7,190 nt of DNA, taken from the NCBI GenBank assembly GCA_030603465.1, contig JAUVXT010000130.1, positions 1 to 7,190 on the forward strand, in the 5' to 3' direction. Numbering within the stretch: position 1 is the stretch's first letter; each line of letters begins with the position of its first letter. The stretch is from Deltaproteobacteria bacterium (lineage in GTDB: Bacteria > Desulfobacterota > Syntrophia > Syntrophales > UBA2210). Position numbers and translations under genes: made by a program. This document shows positions 1-7,042 of this stretch, in pieces. The notes beneath the pieces were generated by a model that did no database searches, was not told the origin of the DNA, and worked only from the letters and a program-made list of their open reading frames with translations.

Positions 1-1002
<1,002 letters not shown>

Positions 1003-1098
1003 GATAAAAATCTTACATTTCATTCACTTATCGAATTAACCATGACCCATAAATTTGGTGATCCCACTATTCAATTTATAAAGAACTTTTATTAAAAC

Positions 1099-1127
1099 GA
1101 GCTTTTATAAGTAAATTATAAAAGCTC
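1099..1127 (-). repeat. Perfect 12-bp inverted repeat in the rRNA leader
   Basis: The arms GAGCTTTTATAA (1099-1110) and TTATAAAAGCTC (1116-1127) are perfect complements around a 5-nt loop. On the rRNA-sense (minus) strand the hairpin is followed by GTTTTAAT, a weak U-rich tail. It could act as a terminator-like or attenuator stem, a processing signal or a protein-binding site; the sequence does not decide between them. It overlaps the expected -10 zone of the proximal promoter candidate. Confidence 0.7.
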
Positions 1128-1136
1128 TGCTGTCAA
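1103..1136 (-). promoter_or_regulatory. Candidate proximal rRNA promoter (P2), poorly spaced
   Basis: A perfect TTGACA (1136-1131, minus strand) lies 90 bp downstream of the P1 -35 box and shares its flank: both read ATGCTTGAC. No -10 box stands at the ideal distance. TATAAT (1120-1115) is only 10 bp away and TATAAA (1109-1104) is 21 bp away, and both lie inside a perfect inverted repeat. Tandem promoters are common for rRNA operons, but the spacing makes this one uncertain. Confidence 0.3.
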
Positions 1137-1199
1137 GCATTATTTTCTAATTTTTTACTCGTTTTAAAGAAGAACATGTCCCAACGAGTGAGACGAGGT

Positions 1200-1226
1200 T
1201 CTATACTGTATGATTTAAATAGTCAA
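1200..1226 (-). promoter_or_regulatory. Candidate distal rRNA promoter (P1)
   Basis: On the minus strand a -35 box TTGACT (1226-1221) is followed after 15 bp by TATAGA (1205-1200), about 200 nt upstream of the 16S start. The spacer is shorter than the usual 17 bp, so this is a candidate only. Its position between the end of the larA homologue and the 16S gene, and its orientation, fit an rRNA operon promoter. Confidence 0.5.
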
Positions 1227-1248
1227 GCATAAAATTAAAAAATTCAAC

Positions 1249-1270
1249 AAAAAATATTTCTTATTGAAAT
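1249..1270 (-). terminator. Weak terminator-like hairpin after the larA homologue
   Basis: Just past the larA stop codon, the minus strand reads ATTTC, a 5-nt loop, then GAAAT (arms 1270-1266 and 1260-1256), followed by six T (1254-1249). The stem is short and consists mostly of A-T pairs, so termination would be inefficient. It lies directly upstream of the rRNA promoter candidates, where a terminator would be expected. Confidence 0.3.
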
Positions 1271-1277
1271 CCTTAAC

Positions 1278-2534
1278 TTAAATTTTGCTTGAGACGGGGA
1301 ATGTGGCGCCTGCCTCCGGCATTACGAGGGCCCGGAAATTCTTTCCATGCTTTTTTTTGATATATGCCACTGCTTCAGACAGATTTTTTCTGTAATGAAA
1401 GAAAAGGTTCTCAGTTCTTTCTCCCGTTAGATTCGATATCAAAACTACCTCTTTATCACAAACTATTCTGGCAATGGCGTAGGCCTTGTGTCCGCCAAGC
1501 TCAAATCCCCCTTGCAGGCGATCTATAACTTCCACGGGACGGGAAGCTTCATTCATCCAGCTCTCAAAGGTATCTTCGCCGTAACCCTCTCTGCATTCAG
1601 CCAGAAGAACAATGGTTCCGCCTTTCTCGGTTGCGTAAGAGGCGTATTCCAGTGCTTTCTGAGCCTGGTAGACATTAATATCCTTGGGATATCCCCCCGT
1701 CGACGCTATCACGACAGGATATTTCCTTTCCATAGCATAACAGGACATATCCCGGCAGACCTTGACACCCTCGAGCCAGGCCTTCTCCATGTGCCCGCTT
1801 ACAACCCTGACAATCTCCTTTTTACTGTTAGTAACAACATTTATTATAAAGGAAAGTCCGACCTTTTTTGTGCCCTCAATCATCATGTCATTGACAGGAT
1901 TGGCCTCCAGACACCCACACTGTGCCAGAGGATCCACCATCATTGAATGACTTCGCGTGATTATATCACGGCCGGAAACACCAGGAAGGATCGATTTACG
2001 TCCCCCTGAATATCCGGCAAAATAATGAAGGGAAATCATCCCCGTTCCGATAACAATATCGGCCTCAGCCACCTTTTTATTGATGCTTACAGGAGTCCCG
2101 TCACGCAGGGTTCCGAGATCTATTACGTCCTTGTCGCAGTCATGACTTGAAAATCTGTACTTATCAACAAATTCGGAGGAATAGAGTTCTCTGTTTTCTA
2201 TATCTGCATGTGCCCTGTGTATACCCGTTGCAACTATAAAGTCTATGTTTTCAGGGGGAACTCCCTCCAGTTGTCTCATAAGGGATGGCAAAATCCACTT
2301 ATAAGGCACAGGGCGCGTCACATCATTCACGATTATAACCACTTTGGGAGATTTATGCCTGGAAACAATCTCCCTGAGCGTGGGGGAACCAATCGGATTT
2401 ACAAGAGATCTCTCAACTTCCCCTGCTGGATCATCCAGTCCCGACGGATCATCGGGATATATTATGGCGGCAACATTTTCATCAGGTATATCTAAAGTCT
2501 TTATACCCTTTCCATAAGCCAGATCTATTTTCAT
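1278..2534 (-). CDS. larA: LarA-family nickel-dependent 2-hydroxyacid racemase (lactate racemase-like)
   Basis: A 418-residue protein of the lactate racemase LarA / DUF2088 family, close to the ~424 residues of the Lactobacillus enzyme. These enzymes use a nickel-pincer nucleotide, attached to a lysine, to racemise lactate or related 2-hydroxyacids. The key residues appear in order and at matching spacing: NDVTRP (70-75), TGIHR with His106, His170, the SGGRK motif with cofactor Lys180, His196, and YQAQK with Gln290 and Lys293. They correspond to the D72/R75, H108, H174, K184, H200, Q295 and K298 positions I recall for LarA. The start is ATG at 2534 because AGGAGG (2549-2544) precedes it by 9 nt; an in-frame ATG at 2612 would add 26 unlike residues. 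There is no signal peptide, so it is probably cytoplasmic. The cofactor genes larB, larC and larE are not in the window. Homologues with other substrates (malate, phenyllactate and others) exist, so the family is secure but the substrate is inferred. Confidence 0.9.
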   Translation of the reverse strand: MKIDLAYGKGIKTLDIPDENVAAIIYPDDPSGLDDPAGEVERSLVNPIGSPTLREIVSRHKSPKVVIIVNDVTRPVPYKWILPSLMRQLEGVPPENIDFIVATGIHRAHADIENRELYSSEFVDKYRFSSHDCDKDVIDLGTLRDGTPVSINKKVAEADIVIGTGMISLHYFAGYSGGRKSILPGVSGRDIITRSHSMMVDPLAQCGCLEANPVNDMMIEGTKKVGLSFIINVVTNSKKEIVRVVSGHMEKAWLEGVKVCRDMSCYAMERKYPVVIASTGGYPKDINVYQAQKALEYASYATEKGGTIVLLAECREGYGEDTFESWMNEASRPVEVIDRLQGGFELGGHKAYAIARIVCDKEVVLISNLTGERTENLFFHYRKNLSEAVAYIKKKHGKNFRALVMPEAGATFPVSSKI

Positions 2535-2543
2535 CTCTAACAA

Positions 2544-2549
2544 CCTCCT
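2544..2549 (-). promoter_or_regulatory. Ribosome binding site that fixes the larA start
   Basis: AGGAGG on the minus strand lies 9 nt before the ATG at 2534. It is the reason for preferring this start over the longer open frame that begins at 2612. Confidence 0.75.
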
Positions 2550-2766
2550 GTAAGCGCCCTGTCCTGCAGGCGGGACAAAACAAGAAATCACAAACCCATC
2601 CGTTGATACCACCGAACAAAATTTTCAGTAGCACACCCGGATACAAAGAAGATATCGACACACTACAATACAATAATGAAAGAGGCAATATATAACCGCT
2701 CGTCAAGCGTTCTCAATGTAAAAGCCCTTTAAATTATTCAAATGTCAAAAAAGTTAACATATAGGC

Positions 2767-2794
2767 TTGACAAAAATACCCGTCTCGATATATG
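2767..2794 (+). promoter_or_regulatory. Candidate sigma70-type promoter of the dsr cluster
   Basis: A perfect -35 box TTGACA (2767-2772) is followed after 16 bp by TATATG (2789-2794). Transcription would start near 2800 and give a leader of about 200 nt before dsrA. A weaker second candidate is TTGTTA (2938-2943) with CATAAA (2960-2965), which would give a leader of only about 35 nt. Confidence 0.5.
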
Positions 2795-2856
2795 AAGATA
2801 TGTCATAAATTTTCCCGGATAGAAAGACGTCTGATTAATAACAGTAGTGGTTATCT

Positions 2857-2885
2857 AATGGTAAAACACCCAAAATGGTACCATT
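2857..2885 (+). repeat. Palindrome with a repeated half-site in the dsr leader
   Basis: AATGGTACCATT (2874-2885) is a perfect 12-bp palindrome. A further copy of its left half, AATGGTA, lies at 2857-2863, so TACCATT (2879-2885) can pair with either copy. It sits downstream of the strong promoter candidate, where it could be an operator or a leader RNA hairpin. No regulator is recognisable from it. Confidence 0.5.
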
Positions 2886-2992
2886 CTTGATCTCTGTAAC
2901 TAAACGTCGATTTCAGAAAAAATTCTTAAGAGAAAATTTGTTATGTCTTAGGTCTAAAGCATAAAGATGATTTAAGATTAAATTAAGGTAAT

Positions 2993-2998
2993 AGGAGG
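2993..2998 (+). promoter_or_regulatory. Ribosome binding site of dsrA
   Basis: A perfect AGGAGG lies 7 nt before the dsrA ATG at 3006, as expected for a highly translated gene. Confidence 0.85.
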
Positions 2999-3005
2999 TA
3001 AGCAC

Positions 3006-4280
3006 ATGCCAAAACATGATACACCTTTATTGGACGAATTGGAAAGCGGTCCTTGGCCTAGCTTTGTCACTGACATGAAGAAAATGGCCGAGAAGAATGA
3101 GATGGTAGCAGATCTCTTGGGACTCCTGGAATTGTCCTTTAAAGACAAGGTAGGCCATTGGAAACATGGCGGTATTGCAGGAGTCTTTGGATACGGAGGC
3201 GGAGTTATCGGTCGCTATTCGGACAGGCCGGATCTGTTCCCCGCGGCAGCGGCGTTCCATACATTGAGAGTAAACCAGCCGTCCAGTAAGTTTTATACGA
3301 CAGAATATCTGAAAAAGCTCTGTGACCTCTGGGAAAAGCACGGGAGTGGTCTCACCAATATGCATGGCTCAACGGGAGACATCATTCTACTTGGAGCAAA
3401 AACGGAAGAATTAGAGCCAACCTTCTTCGACTTGACACACGAACTGGACACCGATCTAGGCGGATCGGGATCCAATTTGAGATCGCCTTCCTGCTGCATC
3501 GGTAAGGCACGCTGCGAGTACTCCTGTCTGGATACTCAGGCGTTATGCCACGATATCACCAACGAATACCAGGATGAGCTTCATCGTCCCGCATTCCCTT
3601 ACAAGTTCAAATTTAAGATATCTGGATGTCCTAATGATTGTGTTGCTTCAATAGCACGGTCTGACTGCGCAGTAATCGGCACATGGAAAGACGATATCAG
3701 GATCGATCAGGCAGCTGTAAAGGCCTATGTTGCCGGTGAATTTGCTCCCAATGGTGGTGCATTCAGCGGGAAAGACTGGGGTCCCTTTGACATAGATAAA
3801 GAGGTCATTGGTCTCTGCCCCACATCCTGTATGAGCTGGGACGGAAGCGCATTAAAGATCAACAACAGGGAATGCACCCGTTGCATGCATTGCATCAGCG
3901 TAATGCCGAGGGCATTGAAAGTTGGGAAAGAACAAGGCGCCAGCATCCTGGTGGGAGCAAAAGCCCCGATCCTGGAAGGCGCTCAGTTGGCCACCCTGGT
4001 AATACCCTTTATGGAGATGCAAGCCCCCTTCGATGAATTCAAGGAATTTATCGATAAAGTGTGGGATTGGTGGATGGAAGAAGGCAGAAACAGGGAAAGA
4101 CTTGGTGAACTTATCCAGAGAAAAGGCCTTCAGGAATTCATCGAAGTTACGGAAATCGAAGCGATTCCACAGATGATCGAATACCCGAGAGAAAACCCCT
4201 ACATCTTCTGGAAGGAAGAGGATGTAGAAGGTGGCTTCACCCGGGATATACACAAATTTAGAAAAGAACATTCCATATAG
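3006..4280 (+). CDS. dsrA: Dissimilatory sulfite reductase, alpha subunit
   Basis: DsrA, 424 residues, forms the cytoplasmic alpha2beta2 sulfite reductase with DsrB. The enzyme reduces sulfite using siroheme coupled to [4Fe-4S] and passes the sulfur to DsrC. The N-terminal part carries the sulfite/siroheme fold. The cluster-binding pairs are Cys164-x5-Cys170 (motif CIGKARCEYSC) and Cys208-x3-Cys212 (motif SGCPNDC). The inserted ferredoxin domain follows: CPTSC (271-275) and CTRCMHC with Cys290, 293 and 296. The usual fourth ferredoxin cysteine is Met300 (ISVMPRAL); this is typical of DsrA, where a cysteine of the upstream CPTxC stretch completes the cluster. Conserved landmarks such as YQDELHRPAFPYKFKFK and IGTWKDDI are intact. 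The start has a perfect ribosome binding site, and the stop overlaps the dsrB ribosome binding site. It looks like an intact functional subunit; whether it runs reductively is inferred from overall resemblance and from the likely host. Confidence 0.98.
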   Translation: MPKHDTPLLDELESGPWPSFVTDMKKMAEKNEMVADLLGLLELSFKDKVGHWKHGGIAGVFGYGGGVIGRYSDRPDLFPAAAAFHTLRVNQPSSKFYTTEYLKKLCDLWEKHGSGLTNMHGSTGDIILLGAKTEELEPTFFDLTHELDTDLGGSGSNLRSPSCCIGKARCEYSCLDTQALCHDITNEYQDELHRPAFPYKFKFKISGCPNDCVASIARSDCAVIGTWKDDIRIDQAAVKAYVAGEFAPNGGAFSGKDWGPFDIDKEVIGLCPTSCMSWDGSALKINNRECTRCMHCISVMPRALKVGKEQGASILVGAKAPILEGAQLATLVIPFMEMQAPFDEFKEFIDKVWDWWMEEGRNRERLGELIQRKGLQEFIEVTEIEAIPQMIEYPRENPYIFWKEEDVEGGFTRDIHKFRKEHSI

Positions 4281-4287
4281 GGGGTGA
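4279..4287 (+). promoter_or_regulatory. Ribosome binding site that decides the dsrB start
   Basis: AGGGGGTGA matches the extended anti-Shine-Dalgarno target AGGAGGTGA in 8 of 9 bases and lies 5 nt before the ATG at 4293. It overlaps the dsrA stop codon (4278-4280). The in-frame GTG at 4284 is part of this site, so it is unlikely to be the start. Confidence 0.75.
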
Positions 4288-4292
4288 CAACT

Positions 4293-5402
4293 ATGCCATA
4301 CGATTCAGCAAATCCAATGAAAGACAGGATTACCGATATCGGCCCTGTCCATTACGAAAAATTCTTCCCGGAAATAGTAAAGAAAAATTACGGGAAGTGG
4401 GATTACCATGAAATTTTAGAACCAGGCGTTCTGGTGCATCACTCAGAGACAGGCGATGATCTCTATACTGTCAGAGTGGGTGGAACTCGAATAATGAGTG
4501 TCTATTTTATCCGTGAAATCTGCGAGATTGCCGATAAATACTGTGATGGGAGCCTGCGATTTACAACCAGAAACAATATAGAATTTCTGGTGGCTGATAA
4601 ATCGAAGCTTCAGCCATTGATAGATGACCTGAGAAGCAGGGGCAACAAATTCCCCATCGGTGGAACCGGCGCGGGCGTCACCAATATCGTCCATACGCAG
4701 GGATGGATTCACTGCCATACCGCAGCAGTCGATGCTTCGGGCGCTGTTAAATCGATCATGGATGAGATTTACAGTCATTTCGGCAACATGACGCTGCCCG
4801 GTCATGTAAGAATAGCGGTAGCCTGCTGTTTGAACATGTGCGGCGCCGTTCATGCTTCTGACATTGCCATCGTGGGTATCCACAGGAAGCCCCCCATGAT
4901 TGATGAAGAATATATCAATAAACTTTGCGAGCTTCCATTGGCCATAGCGGCATGTCCCACCGGAGCCATTAAAGGTGTGAAGAAAGAGGACGGTTCCAGA
5001 AGCGTACAGGTTAACAACGATAAATGTATGTTCTGTGGAAACTGTTTCACCATGTGCCCGGCAATGCCAATGAATGACGCAGAAGGCGACGGCGTGGCCA
5101 TCCTTGTTGGCGGAAAGATATCCAACAGGCTTACCAAGCCTCAGTTTTCAAAGGTTGTCATTCCCTTTATCCCCAACGAGACACCGAGATGGCCGTCGAT
5201 GGTCAAGGCTGTCAAGGATATTCTGGAAGCCTATTCCGCAGACGCAAACAAGTATGAGAGACTGGGTGACTGGGCTCAGAGGATAGGATGGGAAAGGTTC
5301 TTCGAGAAATGCGAAATACCCTTCTCAGACAAACTGATTGACGATTACAGGTTTGCTTATCCTTCATGGCGACAGAGCACACTCTTTAAGTGGACAGACT
5401 AA
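4293..5402 (+). CDS. dsrB: Dissimilatory sulfite reductase, beta subunit
   Basis: DsrB, 369 residues from the ATG at 4293. It is the partner of DsrA and, in characterised enzymes, carries the catalytically active siroheme. The siroheme-[4Fe-4S] ligands are Cys141 in HTQGWIHCH and Cys178, Cys179 and Cys183 in ACCLNMCGAVHASDIA. Their spacing is the same as in Desulfovibrio DsrB as I recall it (C151/188/189/193). The ferredoxin domain has Cys221 (AACPTGAI) and CMFCGNCFTMCP with Cys245, 248, 251 and 255. LPGHVRIAVACC and RKPPMIDEEYI are further family landmarks. The start was chosen by its ribosome binding site; the in-frame GTG at 4284 would add three residues. The gene begins 12 nt after the dsrA stop and ends 3 nt before dsrN, so all three are almost certainly co-transcribed. 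No broken residue or frameshift is visible. Confidence 0.98.
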   Translation: MPYDSANPMKDRITDIGPVHYEKFFPEIVKKNYGKWDYHEILEPGVLVHHSETGDDLYTVRVGGTRIMSVYFIREICEIADKYCDGSLRFTTRNNIEFLVADKSKLQPLIDDLRSRGNKFPIGGTGAGVTNIVHTQGWIHCHTAAVDASGAVKSIMDEIYSHFGNMTLPGHVRIAVACCLNMCGAVHASDIAIVGIHRKPPMIDEEYINKLCELPLAIAACPTGAIKGVKKEDGSRSVQVNNDKCMFCGNCFTMCPAMPMNDAEGDGVAILVGGKISNRLTKPQFSKVVIPFIPNETPRWPSMVKAVKDILEAYSADANKYERLGDWAQRIGWERFFEKCEIPFSDKLIDDYRFAYPSWRQSTLFKWTD

Positions 5403-5405
5403 GCT

Positions 5406-6842
5406 ATGATTAATATGCCCCCTCGTATAGTTCTGGCCGGACTGAGAGGAGGGTCGGGAAAAACATTCCTAACAGTTGGACTTACGTCTCTTTTGCATGA
5501 AAGGGGATACTCGATATCCCCTTTCAAAAAGGGGCCTGATTTTATAGATCCTGCGTGGATAACCCTGTCGTCAGGCAGCCAGTGTTACAATCTGGACATG
5601 TTTTTGATGACCAAGGGGCAGATTATCAGATCTTTTATAACACATGCCACCAATGCGGACATTGCAGTTATCGAAGGAAACAGGGGACTTTACGACGGAC
5701 TTGACATCCAGGGTTCATACAGCACGGCAGAACTGGCAAAGGTGCTTGGCGCTTCTGTCGTTCTCATTATAGATGTGACAATGTCGACCCGAACTGTAGC
5801 GGCTATAGTAAAGGGGTGTCAGGTATTTGATCCGGAAGTACGTATCGGAGGTGTTATCCTCAACAGGATTGCCGGTCCGAGGCAGAAGGCTCTCATTGGC
5901 AGTGCCATTGAGCGTTACTGTGGCATACCCGTAATCGGACATCTCCCAAAAGTGAGAGAAAATCCTTTTCCTGAGAGACACATGGGCCTCGTCCCTTTTC
6001 AGGAACGGGAGAACGCGGAAAAATCAATAAGCTGCGCACGATCTGTTGTCAGTGACTCAATCGATCTTGACAAACTCTTGGAAATAGCCCGCAATGTTGA
6101 ACACCTGGAAGAACCCCACGACCTCTACAGAAAAGAGCAGGGTGAAGACAATGGTGAAAAGCTCCGTATAGGCGTCATCAGAGATCAATCCTTCTGGTTT
6201 TACTACCCCGAGAATCTGGATCAGCTGAAGAATGCGGGCGCCACCCTTATAGAAATCAATTCCATAAAGGACGCTGAGCTGCCCGATGTCGATGGCCTTT
6301 ACATAGGCGGTGGATTCCCGGAAACACAGGCAAATGCCCTGGCCGACAACAGGAGCTTTCGGGACAGTTTGAAGGCACGGATTGAGGCCGGGTTGCCGGT
6401 ATATGCGGAATGTGGCGGCTTGCTATATTTGGGTGAAGGGCTTATATTAGAGGGCAGGGAATATCCCATGGTCGGCGCGCTTCCCGTCAGATTCGTTATG
6501 GAGAAAAGACCACAGGGTCATGGTTATACGATCTTGGAAACCGACCGTACGAATCCATACTTTCCCACAGGAAGAACTATTAGAGGACATGAATTTCACT
6601 ATTCGCGCGCTCTGATAGGAGAAGGAGAAAAGGTTGACTTCGCCTTCGCTGTTCGTCGCGGAAACGGAATCGATGGAACCAAAGATGGTTTTATCAAAAA
6701 TAATCTCCTGGCCACATACACTCACATTCACGCAGCCGGAGATCCCGAATGGGCAAAAAGTTTTATTAAAAAGGTACGAAAAGTAAAGAGCTCCAAATTG
6801 AAGATTTCCCGCAACAAGTTGCTGGGAATCTCCGACTGTTAA
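5406..6842 (+). CDS. dsrN: Cobyrinate a,c-diamide synthase-like protein, probable siroheme amidase DsrN
   Basis: A 478-residue CobB/CbiA-type glutamine amidotransferase. The N-terminal ATP-binding half has a P-loop (LRGGSGKT, 13-20), KKGPDFIDPAW (41-51), YNLDMF (61-66) and EGNRGLYDG (90-98). The C-terminal glutaminase half has GGGFPE (301-306), the nucleophile Cys336 in YAECGGLLYLG, RGHEFHYS (393-400) and THIHAAGDPEWA (439-450) with candidate histidines 440 and 442. In sulfur metabolism the homologue DsrN is held to convert siroheme to siroheme amide for DsrAB. Its position 3 nt after dsrB strongly supports that role over cobalamin synthesis, because no cob/cbi neighbours are present. There is no clear ribosome binding site before the ATG at 5406, which suggests translational coupling to dsrB; an ATG at 5415 is an alternative. 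The last ~25 residues form a lysine/arginine-rich tail beyond the conserved domain. The substrate is inferred from context. Confidence 0.9.
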   Translation: MINMPPRIVLAGLRGGSGKTFLTVGLTSLLHERGYSISPFKKGPDFIDPAWITLSSGSQCYNLDMFLMTKGQIIRSFITHATNADIAVIEGNRGLYDGLDIQGSYSTAELAKVLGASVVLIIDVTMSTRTVAAIVKGCQVFDPEVRIGGVILNRIAGPRQKALIGSAIERYCGIPVIGHLPKVRENPFPERHMGLVPFQERENAEKSISCARSVVSDSIDLDKLLEIARNVEHLEEPHDLYRKEQGEDNGEKLRIGVIRDQSFWFYYPENLDQLKNAGATLIEINSIKDAELPDVDGLYIGGGFPETQANALADNRSFRDSLKARIEAGLPVYAECGGLLYLGEGLILEGREYPMVGALPVRFVMEKRPQGHGYTILETDRTNPYFPTGRTIRGHEFHYSRALIGEGEKVDFAFAVRRGNGIDGTKDGFIKNNLLATYTHIHAAGDPEWAKSFIKKVRKVKSSKLKISRNKLLGISDC

Positions 6843-6861
6843 GGAATATTTTTATTTTATA

Positions 6862-7009
6862 TGCGCTCGCTAACCCCGCCGCAAGCAGCGGGGAATGAAC
6901 TTGCTGTTCAGTTCAAGGCGCGCAAATCCTGAGGAATGAGGCGTACTTACGGTACGCCGGAGTAACGAAGGATGCGGCGGAACGCAGAAGTTGGACTTTT
7001 CACAAAGTC
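6862..7009. repeat. Hairpin-rich repeat-like intergenic element between dsrN and dsrC
   Basis: The 200-bp gap holds four separate perfect inverted repeats: CCCCGC/GCGGGG (6874-6879 and 6888-6893), TGAAC/GTTCA (6896-6900 and 6906-6910), GGCGTAC/GTACGCC (6940-6946 and 6952-6958) and GACTTT/AAAGTC (6994-6999 and 7004-7009). TGCGC (6862-6866) and GCGCA (6920-6924) could close the first two into a larger fold. The stretch is clearly more GC-rich than the flanks (6843-6861 and 7010-7028). None of the stems has a proper U-tract, so an ordinary terminator is unlikely. It resembles dispersed palindromic repeats (REP/MITE-like) that I recall from Desulfobacterota genomes, but only one copy is in this window. 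Confidence 0.55.
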
Positions 7010-7020
7010 GTTAACATTAT
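6991..7020 (+). promoter_or_regulatory. Weak candidate promoter for dsrC
   Basis: TTGGAC (6991-6996) and CATTAT (7015-7020) are separated by 18 bp and lie just upstream of dsrC. Each box matches the consensus only partly, and the spacer contains the GACTTT/AAAGTC hairpin. Separate transcription of dsrC is plausible but not shown. Confidence 0.25.
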
Positions 7021-7028
7021 AAATTAAC

Positions 7029-7035
7029 AAGGAGG
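7029..7035 (+). promoter_or_regulatory. Ribosome binding site of dsrC
   Basis: AAGGAGG lies 7 nt before the ATG at 7043. It is a near-ideal site, consistent with the high abundance of DsrC in sulfate reducers. Confidence 0.85.
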
Positions 7036-7042
7036 TTATAAT

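Larger units (their letters stand above)
1076..1173 (-). promoter_or_regulatory. boxA-like antitermination motifs in the rRNA leader
   Basis: Two minus-strand stretches resemble boxA (TGCTCTTTAA), the NusB/NusE-binding element of rRNA leaders: TCTTCTTTAA at 1173-1164 (8 of 10 matches) and AGTTCTTTAT at 1087-1078 (7 of 10). Their place between the promoters and the 16S start is right for boxA. The region is AT-rich, so partial matches are easy to obtain by chance. Confidence 0.35.
2535..3005. other. Divergent intergenic region between larA homologue and dsrA
   Basis: About 470 bp with no convincing gene; the short open frames here are out-of-frame extensions or low-complexity. It is AT-rich towards dsrA. 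It holds the larA ribosome binding site, a small GC-rich inverted repeat (GTCC/GGAC around a TGCAGG core, near 2560-2577), a minus-strand TTGACA (2748-2743) without a good -10 box, a plus-strand promoter candidate (2767-2794), a palindrome (2874-2885) and the dsrA ribosome binding site. It must drive both divergent genes. Confidence 0.8.

Noticed and set aside
1488..2495. Plus-strand open frames opposite the larA homologue (e.g. 1488-1946, 2208-2495)
   Set aside because: They are shadows of a well-supported minus-strand gene with conserved catalytic motifs; no ribosome binding site or recognisable protein.
2535..2612. Longer larA start at 2612 (26 additional residues)
   Set aside because: The additional residues do not look like a LarA N-terminus, and AGGAGG is correctly placed before the ATG at 2534.
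2482..2706. Minus-strand open frame of 74 residues upstream of and overlapping the larA start
   Set aside because: Out of frame with larA, no family resemblance, poor start context; it only arises from the intergenic region and the larA 5' end.
3852..4271. Minus-strand open frames opposite dsrA, dsrB and dsrN (e.g. 3852-4271, 4443-4883, 6447-6731)
   Set aside because: Antisense shadows of strongly conserved genes, without ribosome binding sites or recognisable domains.
4284..4292. GTG start for dsrB at 4284
   Set aside because: The GTG forms part of the Shine-Dalgarno-like AGGGGGTGA; the ATG at 4293 has the correct spacing.
6874..6893. CCCCGC/GCGGGG hairpin as intrinsic terminator of the dsrABN unit
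   Set aside because: No run of T follows on either strand, so it lacks the defining tail.
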